A stretch of 64,000 bases of DNA from Isoetes taiwanensis. Its lineage: Eukaryota > Streptophyta > Lycopodiopsida > Isoetales > Isoetaceae. The stretch covers positions 26,467,299 to 26,531,298 of the forward strand of contig JAJEKV010000002.1 of the NCBI GenBank assembly GCA_021234155.1. The letters are read 5' to 3'. The notes beneath the pieces are model-generated. The model was not told where the DNA came from and ran no database searches. It worked only from the letters and a program-made list of their open reading frames with translations. How positions within the stretch are numbered: position 1 is the first letter of the stretch; every line of letters begins with the position of its first letter. This document shows positions 48,201 to 59,316 of the stretch, in pieces. The translations under genes were made by a program, and so were the position numbers.

Positions 48201-48780
48201 TAAGGAGAATAATTGTAGGTTTTCATGCATATTATATTTTTCATGGATGTAGACCTTTCTTGGCAATACAAATCTCTAATTTCATATTGAAGTAACGTGT
48301 TATTTGTAAAAATTCTAATTATATAAGTATGCATCACCATTTATGGTCCATTAGACCAATTGTATAGTGCATATATCTCTCATTAGCCTTATCCATTTTG
48401 CCCCCATAAAATGATGCGATGGCTTTTTACCTTCAAACTCTTTGCGCTTCAGCCTTACCCTTACATTATGCAAACTCACCTAATCAGCTAATTTTTGTCC
48501 TACAGAGAATCATACGAGTGAACTATATGCGAAAGTTGAGATCAAAGTTGATTAAGGTGATATCATTATTAATTTTTAAGCTCTCAGTCATTTGGACCAA
48601 TAATGATCTGCAACTGGACTGCAAATAGCAATCTATCTTGATTTTTTATAGTAAAAGTTTTTTACATTGTTCTTGGTTCTTTTTGTGTTGGTTTTATGAT
48701 ATGAGATATTTAAAGGATGTGATTTTATAAAGTCATGTCTTAAGGCGCAGATCTAGAATAAGCATAGAAGACATAATATA
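42286..48780. other. Long unassigned stretch
   Basis: I recognise no complete gene. Weak leads are a possible F-box/PP2-B-like fragment near 44,250-44,390 (plus; see findings), and a degenerate tRNA-like B box near 44,705-44,725 (minus, GAGTTCGAGAC). There are also minus open stretches at 44,904-44,632 and 47,245-46,895, and plus open stretches at 43,408-43,785 and 46,761-47,063, without family match. AT-rich decayed DNA dominates 47.3-48.8 kb. Confidence 0.3.
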
Positions 48781-48790
48781 ATTGATGCTA

Positions 48791-48965
48791 CCCTTACTAC
48801 AAAAATACGTAGAAATGGCACAAAAATGACGTTTCTGCTCCGCCATTTGCAGAGCATAAATGTCACTTTTGTGTCATTTAGAAAGCACAAACATCATAAA
48901 TGGCACAAAAATGATGTTTCTGCTCTGTAAAAAGGCGGAGCATAAATGTCACTTTTGTGCTAATT
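48791..48965. repeat. Paired hairpin repeats with a CACTA-like edge
   Basis: Two ~65 bp units (48,813-48,877 and 48,898-48,962) both run AATGGCACAAAAATGA.GTTTCTGCTC ... GAGCATAAATGTCACTTTTGTG. Within each unit the left and right halves are near reverse complements, so each can fold into a stem of ~23 bp. CTTACTACAAAAATACG just left (48,794-48,810) resembles the CACTACAAAAA ends of plant CACTA transposons, whose subterminal regions are repeat-rich. No second end or transposase was found. Confidence 0.6.
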
Positions 48966-49680
48966 AGAATAATGAGCAACATATATTTTTATTGAATAAA
49001 GTGGTTTAGAAGCTATTCATATCCCAAAACTCAACTTGAGATGGATTAATATAAAAATACTATTTTTGGATTGGTTGCACTTCTACAAACTTACATAATG
49101 TGATTTTTTGGAGGGTAACTTAGAGTCATAGCAATCATTCGTATAAATTGCCTAAAATCGAAATGAAAAGTAAAAGTCAAAATATCAAATTCAAACCCAA
49201 CGATCATTTTTCTAGGATGGAGGATTTAATGAGCTACTTCTATGCCAATTGTGACTTTAAAATTCATCTCTTTCCAAAGGTTGTTATTTTTACATCACAA
49301 CTGCTTTCTAAGAATTAGTAACAGTTCTTAGAAGGTAGAAGATAGTTTTGACGCTGTCATGTTTGAAATGGCTCTATCTTCCTTCACAAACTTTGGATTG
49401 CGATGCAATTTTTTGTGTCTTTCTCTATATCTCGTGTAGTAATATAGACATTAGAATCAGAAAATAAAAAAACAAACTTTTTATCAAGATAGTTTTACTT
49501 TGTATGAACATGAAGCTTTTGGTACTTGACCCCCTTAGATTTGCTAGAGCATAACTCACAAGAATGGGGACTGATACATTTTATGTATTTTTTATGAGAA
49601 GCATGACTACTATAATCAACTCCCTAAAAGGTTTTTGACTAATTTTTGTGCCCTTGATTTTTTTTTTTTTGTGAAGCTTA
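48966..49680. other. AT-rich, no gene; poly(T) run
   Basis: Nothing coding was recognised. A T-run of about 14 bases lies at ~49,658-49,672, close to where LINE A sequence begins. Confidence 0.35.
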
Positions 49681-49689
49681 AAAATGCCC

Positions 49690-50189
49690 ATTAATGGTCC
49701 ATCATGGGACAAAACTAGTGTTAATATTTTATGGCACAGGCAGGTTCCCTAGTATAGGATATGCACAGGTAAAGATGTCGGTGTGGTGGACTACAATAGC
49801 CAGTGCTGACTTTGCCAAAGAGGTAAAGAGCTTCTATATAGGAGACCTGCGCACTGAATCTGACCATGTACCACTGGTTGTGGAAATTGCTATGAAATGA
49901 AGATCCTCAATATTGGCAGACCTGCCTACCTGCCATAGTATGCATATGCACATTAACAAGAAAAATGCATTTCAGCAAATTTGTAAGTCTGAGGTTAGTA
50001 AAATCCGATGGCCCTCGGATATAAATGACGCAGTGATGCCTTTCGCCGGTGTTATTAGATAGTTAGCCATTATCAAAGAAGAGGGTAGACAGGGCTACTA
50101 TGTAACACATGGTTCGATGTTGAATGCAAAGACCAAGCGGGGCAGCAATATAAACAGGCATTTGCAAGTAGTAATCAATGCATAAAAAA
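49690..50189 (+). pseudogene. LINE A endonuclease C-terminal part and linker
   Basis: The APE-type endonuclease nicks the target DNA. The frame 49,694-49,900 reads YGTGRFPSIGYAQ, then ADFAKEVKSFYIGDLRTESD, then HVPLVVEI. The SDH-P motif is the conserved catalytic end of LINE endonucleases, and SVVDY just before it is visible in the alternative frame. Frame +2 near 50,110-50,180 continues with WFDVECKDQAGQQYKQAFAS, the usual post-endonuclease WFd.eCk....yk.a. linker. The region is broken by stops and one frameshift, and stops abruptly at the LINE B insertion. Confidence 0.75.
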
Positions 50190-50206
50190 GGAAGGAAGGA
50201 AAGAAG
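50190..50206 (-). repeat. TTCC-type 3' tail of LINE B
   Basis: Seen on plus as GGAAGGAAGGAAAGAAG, following TTAAAATATAC in the minus sense. It marks the LINE B 3' end against LINE A sequence. Confidence 0.7.
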
Positions 50207-51300
50207 TATATTTTAACGTCCATGGGGGCCAACTGGCCTATGAGACGGTTTTACAATATAGCGGAAAGTTTCCAAACACAAAACCACGAAACCTTGCAAT
50301 GTGTCTCTACCCTTTGGGATAGAAAAACCCCCATGTGGGAGAGAGAAAAACCCTTGTAGTAAGCGTTAGAGGCCCTATGTGGGCTCAAATTCCTGTCTTT
50401 GTGAGGGCCTCCCACGGCGGTGGAACCTGCGGAGATATGGGGCCTTAAGGCGAGCCACCATTAAGCGAAACCCGGTGATTGATGAATTGCTATCACCGAG
50501 CATGAGGTCGGCATGAGCTGCTTTCGGATGTGTGCATATGCTGGGCATTCTGGCAGAGCATGGTGTTCATCTTCTACTATACGCATGTAATGACAGCGGC
50601 ATAATCCTCATCTTAGGGATTTACGCCTCCATCCCAGGTACCCGGCCGGCCTGTCTCACTTAGGATGGTGGGACCACGATTTTTATTGCAGCTATGGCTC
50701 TCTCGTTTTTGGTGGAATGTGTGCCTTCAAATGCTGGTGGGGGCGTGTTCAAGCTGACGGATTGACCTGTATGTGAGTAGTGCTATGTTTTGGAGGGCTT
50801 TGCAGGTGGGGCATCCACCGGAGGGAGGCAACAAAGCTCATTCAATCAGCTCTGCTCTGCGTCTCAGAGCATATCCATAATGTGTTGATAGTCTATGGAC
50901 CATCTTGCGAACCATCCCTACAATGCTCTGCCACACTCTCTTGAAGCGTTATGGCCCTTGTGCCAATACTTGAGCCGGGAGGAAGGCGTTATGCATCCGT
51001 GCTGTCAGCCTTAGCAAGGTGCACAGCATAGCGAGAATCTTTGCGAGGGCCAAAAGCGGTCTCATACAGCAAAATTGGATAAGACACGTGTCCTTGGCCT
51101 AGAGTTGTATCTTCAAAAGCCTTTTGTACCCTCTCTAGCTTATCCCAAGTACCGCCCCTTCTTGCTGGCCCCGGACCTCTACCCCATACAACAATCTCTT
51201 TGGTTCCCGCGAGAGTGTTACCGGAACATGTGGCTGCGTGCCCAATCGCGGGAACCTATTCTGTAAACAGCTATACGCATTGCATCTGGGGGCTTTCCAT
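50206..51300 (-). pseudogene. LINE B C-terminal region
   Basis: Moving down the minus strand, frames near 51,210-51,160 give RLLYGVEVRGQ, matching the vllYGvEVWG motif after the LINE RT core. Frames further 3' are short and scattered. The zinc knuckle could not be located confidently. GC-rich relative to the flanks. Confidence 0.5.
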
Positions 51301-51429
51301 CCAGCATATTTAGCGGAAATCGATTCCAGATACTTAAGGTCTTACAACTTCATCAGCGCACATCTCTGTAATAGAAGTCACAGGGATATCATGTATTTGT
51401 ATGAACAGTTAGCAACAGCTTAGTTTTTA

Positions 51430-52200
51430 TATTTGGTTGGTATCATTCCTGTTATGTCCTGAGGTGGTGAGAGCATCAAATATTCCTGCATACTCCTAAA
51501 TTTGTATGGGATAATAAGCCCAAATTATCACGCATAGAGCAAGCGTTTTACTATATATGCCTCACGGCAATGCGGGCCACCCCTCCATGTTCTTGCATCA
51601 GTCTCCAACTTGTCACTATAGAGTCCAAAAGCATTGGAATGCGCGGGCATCACACATTTAACACCTATGGTGTTGTTCACCCCGATGAATACGGCTTGGC
51701 CAGTGGCATATATTCGTCATAGAGGCGGTAGATGATGGAATTACGCAAATCTGTGGGACATGCAAAGCGTTGCCTAGCGGGTCCCTGGGGACCGTATCAT
51801 ATCACGTCTTAAAATCCACGGAAACAGCGGCACAAGTCACGTCGTGCATTTTGCGGGCGAGAAACACGCACGGCCAATTGCCGCGTACTCGATTTCCTCA
51901 GCCCATTCGCGTTAACTTCTTCTTGGCCTCACGGCTAGAAGTTTCGCGATGCTTGGGCTCCACCATGATCATCACGGTAGTTGAATTTGGAGTCATCCAC
52001 GCTTCGTCTTATGAATAGGGGGTGACCTTGCTAACCATCCATTCTGCGGGAGGCCCTCTCGATGCTGATTGATTATCTGTCAAAGGCCGAAACAAAGCTT
52101 TAGCCCACCCCATTTCAACAGCTCGGCCTGAAGTCCACCGCAAGTCCTTTGCTTTACCATTAGCAAGATGCCTAAGACCACGGTGGATATGCGCCTCGGG
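51430..52200 (-). pseudogene. LINE B reverse transcriptase core remnant
   Basis: Minus-strand frames give MHDVTCAAVSVDF, then YDTVPRDPL at ~51,860-51,790 (the lf.aFvDf.kAfDtVpR.lLW block with a catalytic Asp). LHVPTDLRNSIIYRLYDE-like residues follow (vp..l...i..lY..), then NTIGVKCVMPAHSN and AFGLYSDKLE at ~51,680-51,610 (the GVkQGcpLSP.LFgLyid.le block). The YADD box is not intact. Block order and spacing are right for a LINE RT; frames shift at least four times. Confidence 0.65.
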
Positions 52201-52879
52201 AACGTAGTGTTTCTCCTAGTTGTCGCTTGCGTCGGCAATTGCTCTTGGGGGTCATACAACTCCTCAACTTATCTCCATTGGTCTGGGGTGACATTGCGGA
52301 GTGGTTGATACCTCTTATACAGCACTCTCGCCAAAAGGCTTTTGGCTCAGTCGTAATTAGATCAAACATCGTTGCTGATTTTCTGCAATGTAGCGTGCTT
52401 TGGATTTCAAGAATGCCTTATAGTCCCTAATGGCTGTGGCGGGCTGTGGATCTAAGATGGTGTGTAGCTGACTCTTTAGAGCCTTACATTCAGCACGTCA
52501 AACCAGGGGTTTACTGAGGTGCAGTGTCCTTGGCGGGGGGGCTTTCTTTAGCACCCAGCGTTCAGCTCACTGAGTAAGGCCCTTCACTAACCATTCATAC
52601 TTATCATGCAATGTATAGAGGCATCAATCCCTGTAGCTCCGTTCAGGAGTGCCACCCCTCATATCCTGCTTACTTCCTATAGTTAGGGGTGTATCCCAAA
52701 CCACTGCAAGGCCTTTACGTCACGTAGCCCATGCCCCAGTGCCTCAATCAAAGTGACATATAGTGGTCACGACAAGTTTCTTCATCTCTTGTTCACATTG
52801 CACATCAGCGAAATCTCGAGATGATGTCCAGGATTGCAGCCTTTGGAGCTGGGAGAATAGTCCACCTGGCGGCTCCACC

Positions 52880-53600
52880 ATAAGCCCAGAGTAAACTTCT
52901 GCAAGTGAAGCCCCACGTCAGCGGCTACTTGAGCATACCATTGCGATCCACCATGTCAAAGAACTGGCGTAGCTGGACCAACTCTCTTCCAAAGGCTCGA
53001 TTTATCACGAGAGCATCTTGCATCTTTGGGATGCCTGTTCTAGCCAAAAGTGGGTTAGATCGGCCATTTCTACTGAAGGTGGTGGCTGCCTTTATCTTGT
53101 CACGATGCATTAAGAAACCTCCCAATAAAAACACATGACCCTCACAGCGTCTTGCTCTATGTCATCATCTGGGTTTACCCTATAGGGCATATGCACATCT
53201 ATGTCTGCTGATGCACCCTGTAGAACTTAGAAGTTTCATAGGGTATATAACATCCAGCGATATGATGGGCGATGGTGGGGCTGTAACTTTTCGTATCCAC
53301 AGGTAGCGGTTGAGTCCTATCCAGCCTTGTAGGCGAGGCTGTGGATGCTATAGCATCTTTGAAGTAACCTTGACCCCTCCATACCCTATAAACTTGCCGC
53401 CTTGGCTCATTGGCGATTGAGAAATGATGAGTACCACTGAGATAAGCCAGGTAGCAGTTGACCACTATATTCCCATATACTCTTGCAAAGAAGATGATGT
53501 CCATGCACCATGCTTGATTTCAGCAATGCCCTCATACGCTTCCGAGGAAGTCCCCTCACGATTCCGCGATACAATTGAAGGCACTCTTCTATAACATGCG
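52880..53600 (-). pseudogene. LINE B endonuclease remnant
   Basis: On the minus strand, frames in 53,590-53,450 give IVSRNREGTSSEAYEGIAEI and SSSLQEYMG, like the start of APE-type LINE endonucleases (i.twNcrG......k..ei.....i..lQEt). The open stretch 53,504-53,199 holds IAGCYIPYETSKFYRVHQQ, matching i.vCY.Pp..S.fY. The frame 53,134-52,925 begins MFLLGGFLMHRDKIK, like the catalytic LlGDFNaR, and continues INRAFGRELVQLRQFFDM, matching vN.fGr.Ll.lc..f.l. Key catalytic positions are mutated (GDFN reads GGFL). Confidence 0.7.
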
Positions 53601-53821
53601 TGGTGACTGCCCTATCCCACGATCCCCATGGAGCTGCAGGAGTTGAGCCATTGGCAGGTCTTGGGGCTCTCATGTGCGGCTCTGGCTGCGTAGGTGGTGC
53701 GGGTACTTCAGTGCGGCCTCTTGTGTGGCGATCACGCCATTCACGGAAGTGGGGGATCAGGAAGTCTTGGTCCCCTTGTGGCCGTACGCCCTTTGTTGGC
53801 CAGGTGGAGGCACAAATACCT
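53601..53821 (-). pseudogene. LINE B segment between N-terminal region and endonuclease (3' of copia insert)
   Basis: It lies in the 152-codon minus frame 53,865-53,407, whose first ~13 codons are actually copia LTR sequence. The genuine LINE part starts at the target duplication with DEGICASTWPTKG. It includes a Pro/Arg/Ala-rich stretch (PAPPTQPEPHMRAPRPANGS). Function unknown. Confidence 0.5.
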
Positions 53822-53826
53822 TCATC
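53822..53826. repeat. Copia target-site duplication, left copy (TCATC)
   Basis: TCATC immediately left of the element TG end. The identical 5 bases occur at 59,312-59,316, immediately right of the other end. Five base pairs is the normal copia duplication length. Confidence 0.9.
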
Positions 53827-54442
53827 TGTTATGTTTTGGATAAATTGTCTAGCGAGAATTGGCAATTAATGATACAATTTCTAGTTATTTACTCAACTTC
53901 GCTTTTCATAGGTATAATTCAACCACAACTATTATTTAAACAATGTTAAACAAACAATGAACACTATAGCAATATGCCAATTCAACAGCAATGAAAATTC
54001 AACTAATCTTTGAATTCAAATCACCGAGCTTGACATTCATCCAATGATGGTCGCTTCAATCAACGATGCATGAACCGCAATGATTTCTACTTCTTTATAC
54101 TGGCTTAGGCGGCACCGATTCCCGCGAAGAATGCGGCTCCATATTCGGTCAATGATTTGTAAATGCTATTCTCAATTTAAACCGCTTCGACCTTCAGCCT
54201 TTTTAAACCATTAATATTTTCATTTTCATATCATAGGTTAAGCAACCATTAAGATTTGCTTTCAAACTTTAAGTTGAACCCTTCAGCTAGAACAATCCAC
54301 GTTCCCTAGGTTTCCTTGTACTCACGAACCATTGCATACAGCTTCGGTTATCTCATGGATTAAGCTGATAATGCTCTGTTCTACCCGGCTATTGCATGAA
54401 TCAGCAGGAATAACTAATTATAAATATGAACATGAACCTTCA
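53827..54442 (-). repeat. Copia 3' LTR (616 bp)
   Basis: Plus-strand left edge TGTTATGTTTT. The right edge CATGAACCTTCA gives TGAAGGTTCATG as the LTR start in element sense. It aligns throughout with 58,687-59,311, sharing GCAATTAATGATACAATTT, TAGGTATAATTCAACCACAA and CTACCCGGCTATTGCATGAA. The polypurine tract TGAAGGAG abuts it on the minus strand (54,450-54,443). Confidence 0.9.
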
Positions 54443-54479
54443 CTCCTTCATAATGAGTGGTGCAGCATATCAATTTCCT

Positions 54480-55020
54480 CATAGTGCAAACTTCTTTGTC
54501 GGACAGGGCTTTGTCCAACGGATCACATAGCTTGCATATTTGTATGAACACTCGAACTTGTATTATGTTCCTTTGTACCAAGTCTGAATAAAATGCATTT
54601 CTAGCTCTATGTGCTTGGTTCTCTCATGCATTATAGGATTCCTTATCATAGCAATACAACTTGTGCTATCAGATTGTAGGACAAGAGGATCTTCTTCTTT
54701 ATTTCAAGTTCTTCCTAGTAATCTTACAGTCAAACAAGTTCGCTACGTGTCTGTGAATTCTTGAATATGAAAACTCTGAAGATAGAGCAATAGATTTGTT
54801 TTTACTTCCAAGATATAGGGGCCTCCTCTAGCATGAAAATAAACCGAGATGTTGATTTCCTTTCATCCACATGTCCCACAGTCGAGTCACAATATGATTA
54901 GCAGTTGAAGTTGCCACTAGTGAATTCAATTCAAAATGCATGGTACCCTTAAGGTATCTCTTAAAACCTTTTAGTGCCAATGAAGCTGAACCTGGATCAT
55001 TGCAATATCTGCTCAATATA
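54480..55020 (-). pseudogene. Copia RNase H remnant
   Basis: The minus frame 55,016-54,828 gives MSRYCNDPGSASLALKGFKR and YLKGT, the RT-RNase H connection (sRy...P...H..a.kr.LrYLkGT). Then AISWK-KQ, and LQSDSTSCIAMIRNPIMHER, TKHIELEMHFIQ. These match the iSWkSkkQ, CDs.sci.lakNp..H.RtKHId..yHfir blocks of copia RNase H. Stops separate the blocks. Confidence 0.8.
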
Positions 55021-55099
55021 TTAGCCCAGAAAAAGCAATATCAGGCCTGAATGCTTTACATTAGCCAAGTACGTAGGTAACCAATTAATTCTCTATATG

Positions 55100-55720
55100 G
55101 CACATTTTCATTTCATTTCTTTCTTTCTTTTTTACGTTTTGAGGAGACATTCTACTAGGTTTTGCTGCGAATTGCAATTGGAGTCTTCTGACCTTGGAAT
55201 CTCCCATATTAAATCTTTTCAAGACTCCCTCTATGTTTTGTCTTGGAATGGAGCCATAATATTTTGTTTGCCACGTCTCGATACACCTCAATTCCTAGAA
55301 ATTTCTTTAATTCTCCCAAATCGACATCTTGGATCTCTCACTTAGAATATTCTTTTCTTTGCAAGATTTCATTGTGCTGCTAACCATGATATTGTCATCA
55401 ACATATAAAAGCAATGTGAATTCTTCCTGTTTAAAAGGTAGATATTCCATCATTATTTAATTTTACAAACCTGTTCTTTACCGTATGTATCCATGCCGCG
55501 AGATACCATTGTCTTGGGGTGTTTAGGTCCATAAAGCGCTCTTTTGAGTTTCCATACTTTGCCTCTCCTTGCTCAAAAACCAGGTGGTTGCCTGTATAAA
55601 TATCTTCATCAAACTTGCATTCAAAAGCGGTAGTGACATCCATATGGTGTATCTCTAAATCTCTACCATTTGCCAATGCGGCAACAGCATTCCTAATGCC
55701 AAGCCATTTTTATATTGGTG
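55100..55720 (-). pseudogene. Copia reverse transcriptase remnant
   Basis: The frame 55,676-55,431 reads GRDLEIHHMDVTTAFECKFD and then EDIY, followed by TPRQWY. This matches the copia RT block (..W.ihQmDVktAFLnG.L.EeiYm...L.QsPRqWy). Downstream on the minus strand, LLLYVDDNIMVSSTM (~55,413-55,370) contains the YVDD catalytic box at 55,405-55,394. The box itself is intact, but flanking stops and a frameshift break the gene. Confidence 0.85.
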
Positions 55721-57160
55721 AAAATGTGTCTTCATAATCCTCCATATTTTTGTGTGAATCCTTGTGCTACTAACCTTGCTTTTGTATGCTTGATGGTTTT
55801 ATTGTCACTTCCTTTGCTTGATTTTGAAGATCCACTTGCATCCTATTAGCACCCCTTTTGGTATGTCAACCACATCACTTAAGTATCACATACTTTTTGA
55901 AAGCATTCAGCTCATCTTCCATTGCCCTTCTCCATTTACATTTTGCTCACGCACTATTGAAAGCCTCTTCAATAGTTTTTGGAGTCATGATTGTATCTAA
56001 CAAAGGCTAGTATTTCTACTAAGTTTAACTCCCATTTTAGATCATGTCCTAAGTTTTCTACTTTTCCGCGTGCATCTCTACCAAAATTCCAAATTTACAG
56101 CAGCCTCTTTCTGTAGAATTTGAGTTTGAGTCCTTCTCTGCCTTTTTGAACTTCTCACCTTTCTTTGCCTTATCGCATCATTGTCTTGCTATCATATTGT
56201 CATCATCATTAATAACCTGGGTTTCCATCTCTCTATGTACTGCCGAGGTTACCCAGGGGTTAGCATTAGTTTTAATATGATCATCATCACTTATATATCG
56301 CTATCTTGCATGCTTTAACCACGCAGTTCCTTTTAGCTTTATCCATATCATATTTGATTCTCTGTATAATATTGCCACTCATCAAATGTAATGTCCCTAC
56401 TTATCACAATTTTTCCTTTTTCACCGGGGATCATACATTACGTAAGCTTTTTGATTGGCTGTCATAACCTACCACCAAATAGGCAATTCTGGCTCTATCA
56501 TCAAGTTTAAACCTTTTTCTCTTTTGGAATATGTACACCAGCAGACAACCATAAATTTTAAATTTCTCGCAGCTTGAGGTGTTGTGCAGACCATAACAAT
56601 TCGGAGTATCAAACCATTAATGCTTGTAGATGGCTGATTATTTTGTATTTCCTCTTGTTGTCCTTGCTGCTTCTCCCAAAGGAAATTAGGCAGTCCTGCA
56701 TGTGATGCTTAGCATTTAAGATAGTCCTATTCTTCCTCTACGCAACTCCATTTTCTTTGAGGAGGAGATGACTACATATTGGTATCTTTGGATTCCCTTC
56801 TCTTTTTATTATCTTTTTGAACTCATTGGATAAATATTCTCCTCCTCTGCAATGCAGTATTTTCTTTATTTTTCTACCTGTTCAAGCTCTACTTTAGCCG
56901 ATAGCTACTTGACTTCAAATGCTTCATCTTGTAGTCCTTAGACAAGTGATTTTTGCTTTCCCTCATGGTGCCATGATGAATAATGAAATACTTCTTTCCC
57001 TCCAATACTTCTTACATTCAATGGTCCACTGAGAATACGTGTGTATGATATCAACACCTTTTTGGCTCTCTTGTAGTCTTTTTTGAATGGCAGCCTAGTG
57101 TGCTTCCCAAGCATGCAACCATAACACACATTTTTCTTGGCTGTTTGCTCCAACGGATTT
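55721..57160 (-). pseudogene. Copia integrase remnant
   Basis: The frame 57,153-56,938 gives VCYGCMLGKHTRLPFKK, then RAKKVLISYTRILSGPL and SIGGKEVFHY. This is the GAG-pre-integrase CegC.lGK..rlpF block and the start of the catalytic core (h.Dl.Gp...S.gG..yf). The Asp expected in the H.Dl.GP position is lost (R). The downstream core and C-terminal region to ~55.72 kb is assigned by position, with only scattered similarity. Confidence 0.75.
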
Positions 57161-58671
57161 AATTAAACCACTGTTTGATCACTTGAGCTCCACATTTTCT
57201 TTGCTAGTGTGACTCTTCATACTGAAATATTAACATCTGGAGCAATAATAGCATTAATAACTGGCAAACAATCATTGTTTTTAAACCAAAAAAGGTTCCC
57301 AACTCTTTTTGCCAAGAAACTTGATTTTATTATTCAAAAGAGAATAGTACATGTACATACATTGAAGACAACCCGATTATATCCATGTCCAGCTAATTGG
57401 TAATAGGAAATCAATTTTTCTGACCAATGATAGCACACAAAGTATATCTTTGAACACTACAGCATTTCCTTGTAAATCAAATAACTCTAAACACCAGCAC
57501 ACTGAACTTTTTGCATCTCCCATTTCCAAACGACATATCCTGTCCTCCTTGATTTTTCTTCCTTAAGCATTTTGCTTGAACTTATTCTTGTTTTTACTTG
57601 CTCACTATCTAGGATTAACATGTCATTGTCGTATTAGTCCTTTATTTACTCAGAAATAGCAAATTGCAATATTACTTGCCTCTGCTTCCTCGTCTTCTTC
57701 ACTTATCCTTCCTCCTTTCACGAGTAAAATTCTGATAGCATTAGCCGTGCTTTTCCTTGAGCATTATTCTGTGGATCTTCCTCTTCTGCTTTGCTACTAG
57801 AGCATCTATTTGCAAGTGGCCCTTTCCCACCACATTATAGCACTCCACTTCTTTTAGTTTAGGACGGTCCATCTTTAAGTGACCAAGGCAGCACAATGAT
57901 AGCATGGTCCCAACTTTTATTTGCTTTCCTCTTGTATCCTTTGAGGAATTTTTGGCTTAAACTTGGTTTTCCTGTGTATAGCACTTCCACATTTTTCTTC
58001 ACGGTCTTCAAATAAGACCTTAGACTGCTCAAACTCAGTCCTAATCATTTTCTTACCGCTGTTTCCCTATCCTTTGCAGCATTCCTTATCAAAGTGGCTA
58101 ATTGCTTGTGCTTTCTCTTTGCTCTTGCCACGTACCCAAGAGCTTTGTGTTTCTGTCATGAGTACTCCGGCCCTTCAAGATCTGCAATTATATTATCAAA
58201 TTTTGAAAAGAAACTTGTAAGATCATCTTCCTCCTTGAGTCTAAGTTTCTAAGCTCTTTATCCAAAATATCAATTTGGGATGATGATTTTTTTTCTTCAT
58301 AGTGTTGAAGTAAATACCTCCATATTTGGCTTGGTGATTTTCCTGCGATTTTTGGTAATATGGATGCACCAACTTTTACTAGTTAGAATGGCATAGGCTT
58401 CCTTCACCTTAATGGACTTATAACCACTTCTTCAGCTGTTGTCTTGTCAGAAGAGCTGCTCTCTCTTCTGTCTCCTTCTACACTAGAAGAAGCACTACTC
58501 CACCACTGCAACAACACTTGTAGAAACATTAGATCCACGAGACTAACTCCCGCTAAGTCCTCATTCTCTAACACATTTCAGTCACATCTTTCAGGATTTG
58601 AAAACCTGGACCACCTTCATAAATTTTATACCATTGAGAAGAGGCTTCAAACCTGCTAGACATTTAACTGG
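57161..58671 (-). pseudogene. Copia gag and protease remnant
   Basis: Near 57,880-57,830 the minus strand reads ECYNVVGKGHLQIDALVAKQ, a damaged CCHC zinc knuckle (CX2CX4HX4C with second and last Cys lost). FSKFDNIIADLEGPEY, then ARAKRKHKQLATLIRNA upstream and MSFGNGRCKKFSVLV downstream resemble late gag and the v.lgdg..k.v.g.G segment next to copia protease. The protease active site (DSGA) is not intact. Heavy stop content. Confidence 0.65.
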
Positions 58672-58685
58672 ATGCTACGATACCT
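58672..58685 (-). other. Copia primer-binding site
   Basis: Just inside the 5' LTR the minus strand reads AGGTATCGTAGC, which matches 9 of 12 positions of the initiator Met-tRNA site TGGTATCAGAGC. Its location one or two bases after the LTR end supports the LTR boundary. Confidence 0.65.
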
Positions 58686-58686
58686 T

Positions 58687-59311
58687 TGTTATGTTTTAAG
58701 ATCAATTGTCTAGGTAGCAATTAATGATACAATTTTCTAGTTATTTATAACTTCTTTTCATAGGTATAATTCAACCACAACTATTATTTATTTAAAAAGT
58801 GTTAAACTAAAACAATGAACTCTTGTAGCAATAATATAAGTTACTGTAGCAATGAAATTCAGCTGATCTTTGGAATTCCAAATCTAGAGCCGGGCATTCA
58901 TCAATGATGAATCCGGCACCAATCAACGATGCATGAACCACCGCAATGATTTCTACTTCTTTTATCTTGACTTAAGTGACGCAGATTCACGAAGAATGAG
59001 CTCCATATTTCGATCGACGGTTATGGAAATGCTATTCTCAATTTAAGCTCCTTTCGACCTTCAACCTTTAAACCATTAATATTTTTTTCATTTCATATCA
59101 TAGGTTGCAAGCAACCATTAAGATTTAGCACAAACTTTAAGTTGAACCCTTCAACTAGAACAATCCGCGTTCCCTAGGTTTCCCTTGTACTCTGAACCAT
59201 TGCATGCAACTCAGTTATCTCATGGATCAACTGATAGTAATGTCTATTCTACCCGGCTATTGCATGAATCAAGCTGGGAATAACTAATTATAATATAGAC
59301 ATAGACCTTCA
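58687..59311 (-). repeat. Copia 5' LTR (625 bp)
   Basis: Partner of 53,827-54,442. Plus-strand left edge TGTTATGTTTT (58,687) and right edge ATAGACCTTCA. It differs from its partner mainly by small indels and substitutions, so the insertion is not recent. Confidence 0.9.
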
Positions 59312-59316
59312 TCATC
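59312..59316. repeat. Copia target-site duplication, right copy (TCATC)
   Basis: Identical to 53,822-53,826, confirming the element limits and that LINE B was already in place when copia inserted. Confidence 0.9.

Larger units (their letters stand above)
53827..59311 (-). mobile_element. Ty1/copia element inserted into LINE B
   Basis: It has long LTRs at 53,827-54,442 and 58,687-59,311 with TG...CA ends and an exact 5-bp target duplication. The internal minus-strand order from 58.7 to 54.4 kb is primer-binding site, gag with zinc-knuckle remnant, protease region, integrase, RT with YVDD, RNase H, polypurine tract. Integrase before RT is the copia order. Every domain has stops and frameshifts and the LTRs differ by many small changes, so it is inactive, although structurally almost complete at 5.5 kb. 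Confidence 0.92.

Noticed and set aside
53827-53865. N-terminal 13 codons of the 152-codon minus ORF as real LINE protein
   Set aside because: They lie in the copia LTR; the LINE part begins only at the TCATC duplication.
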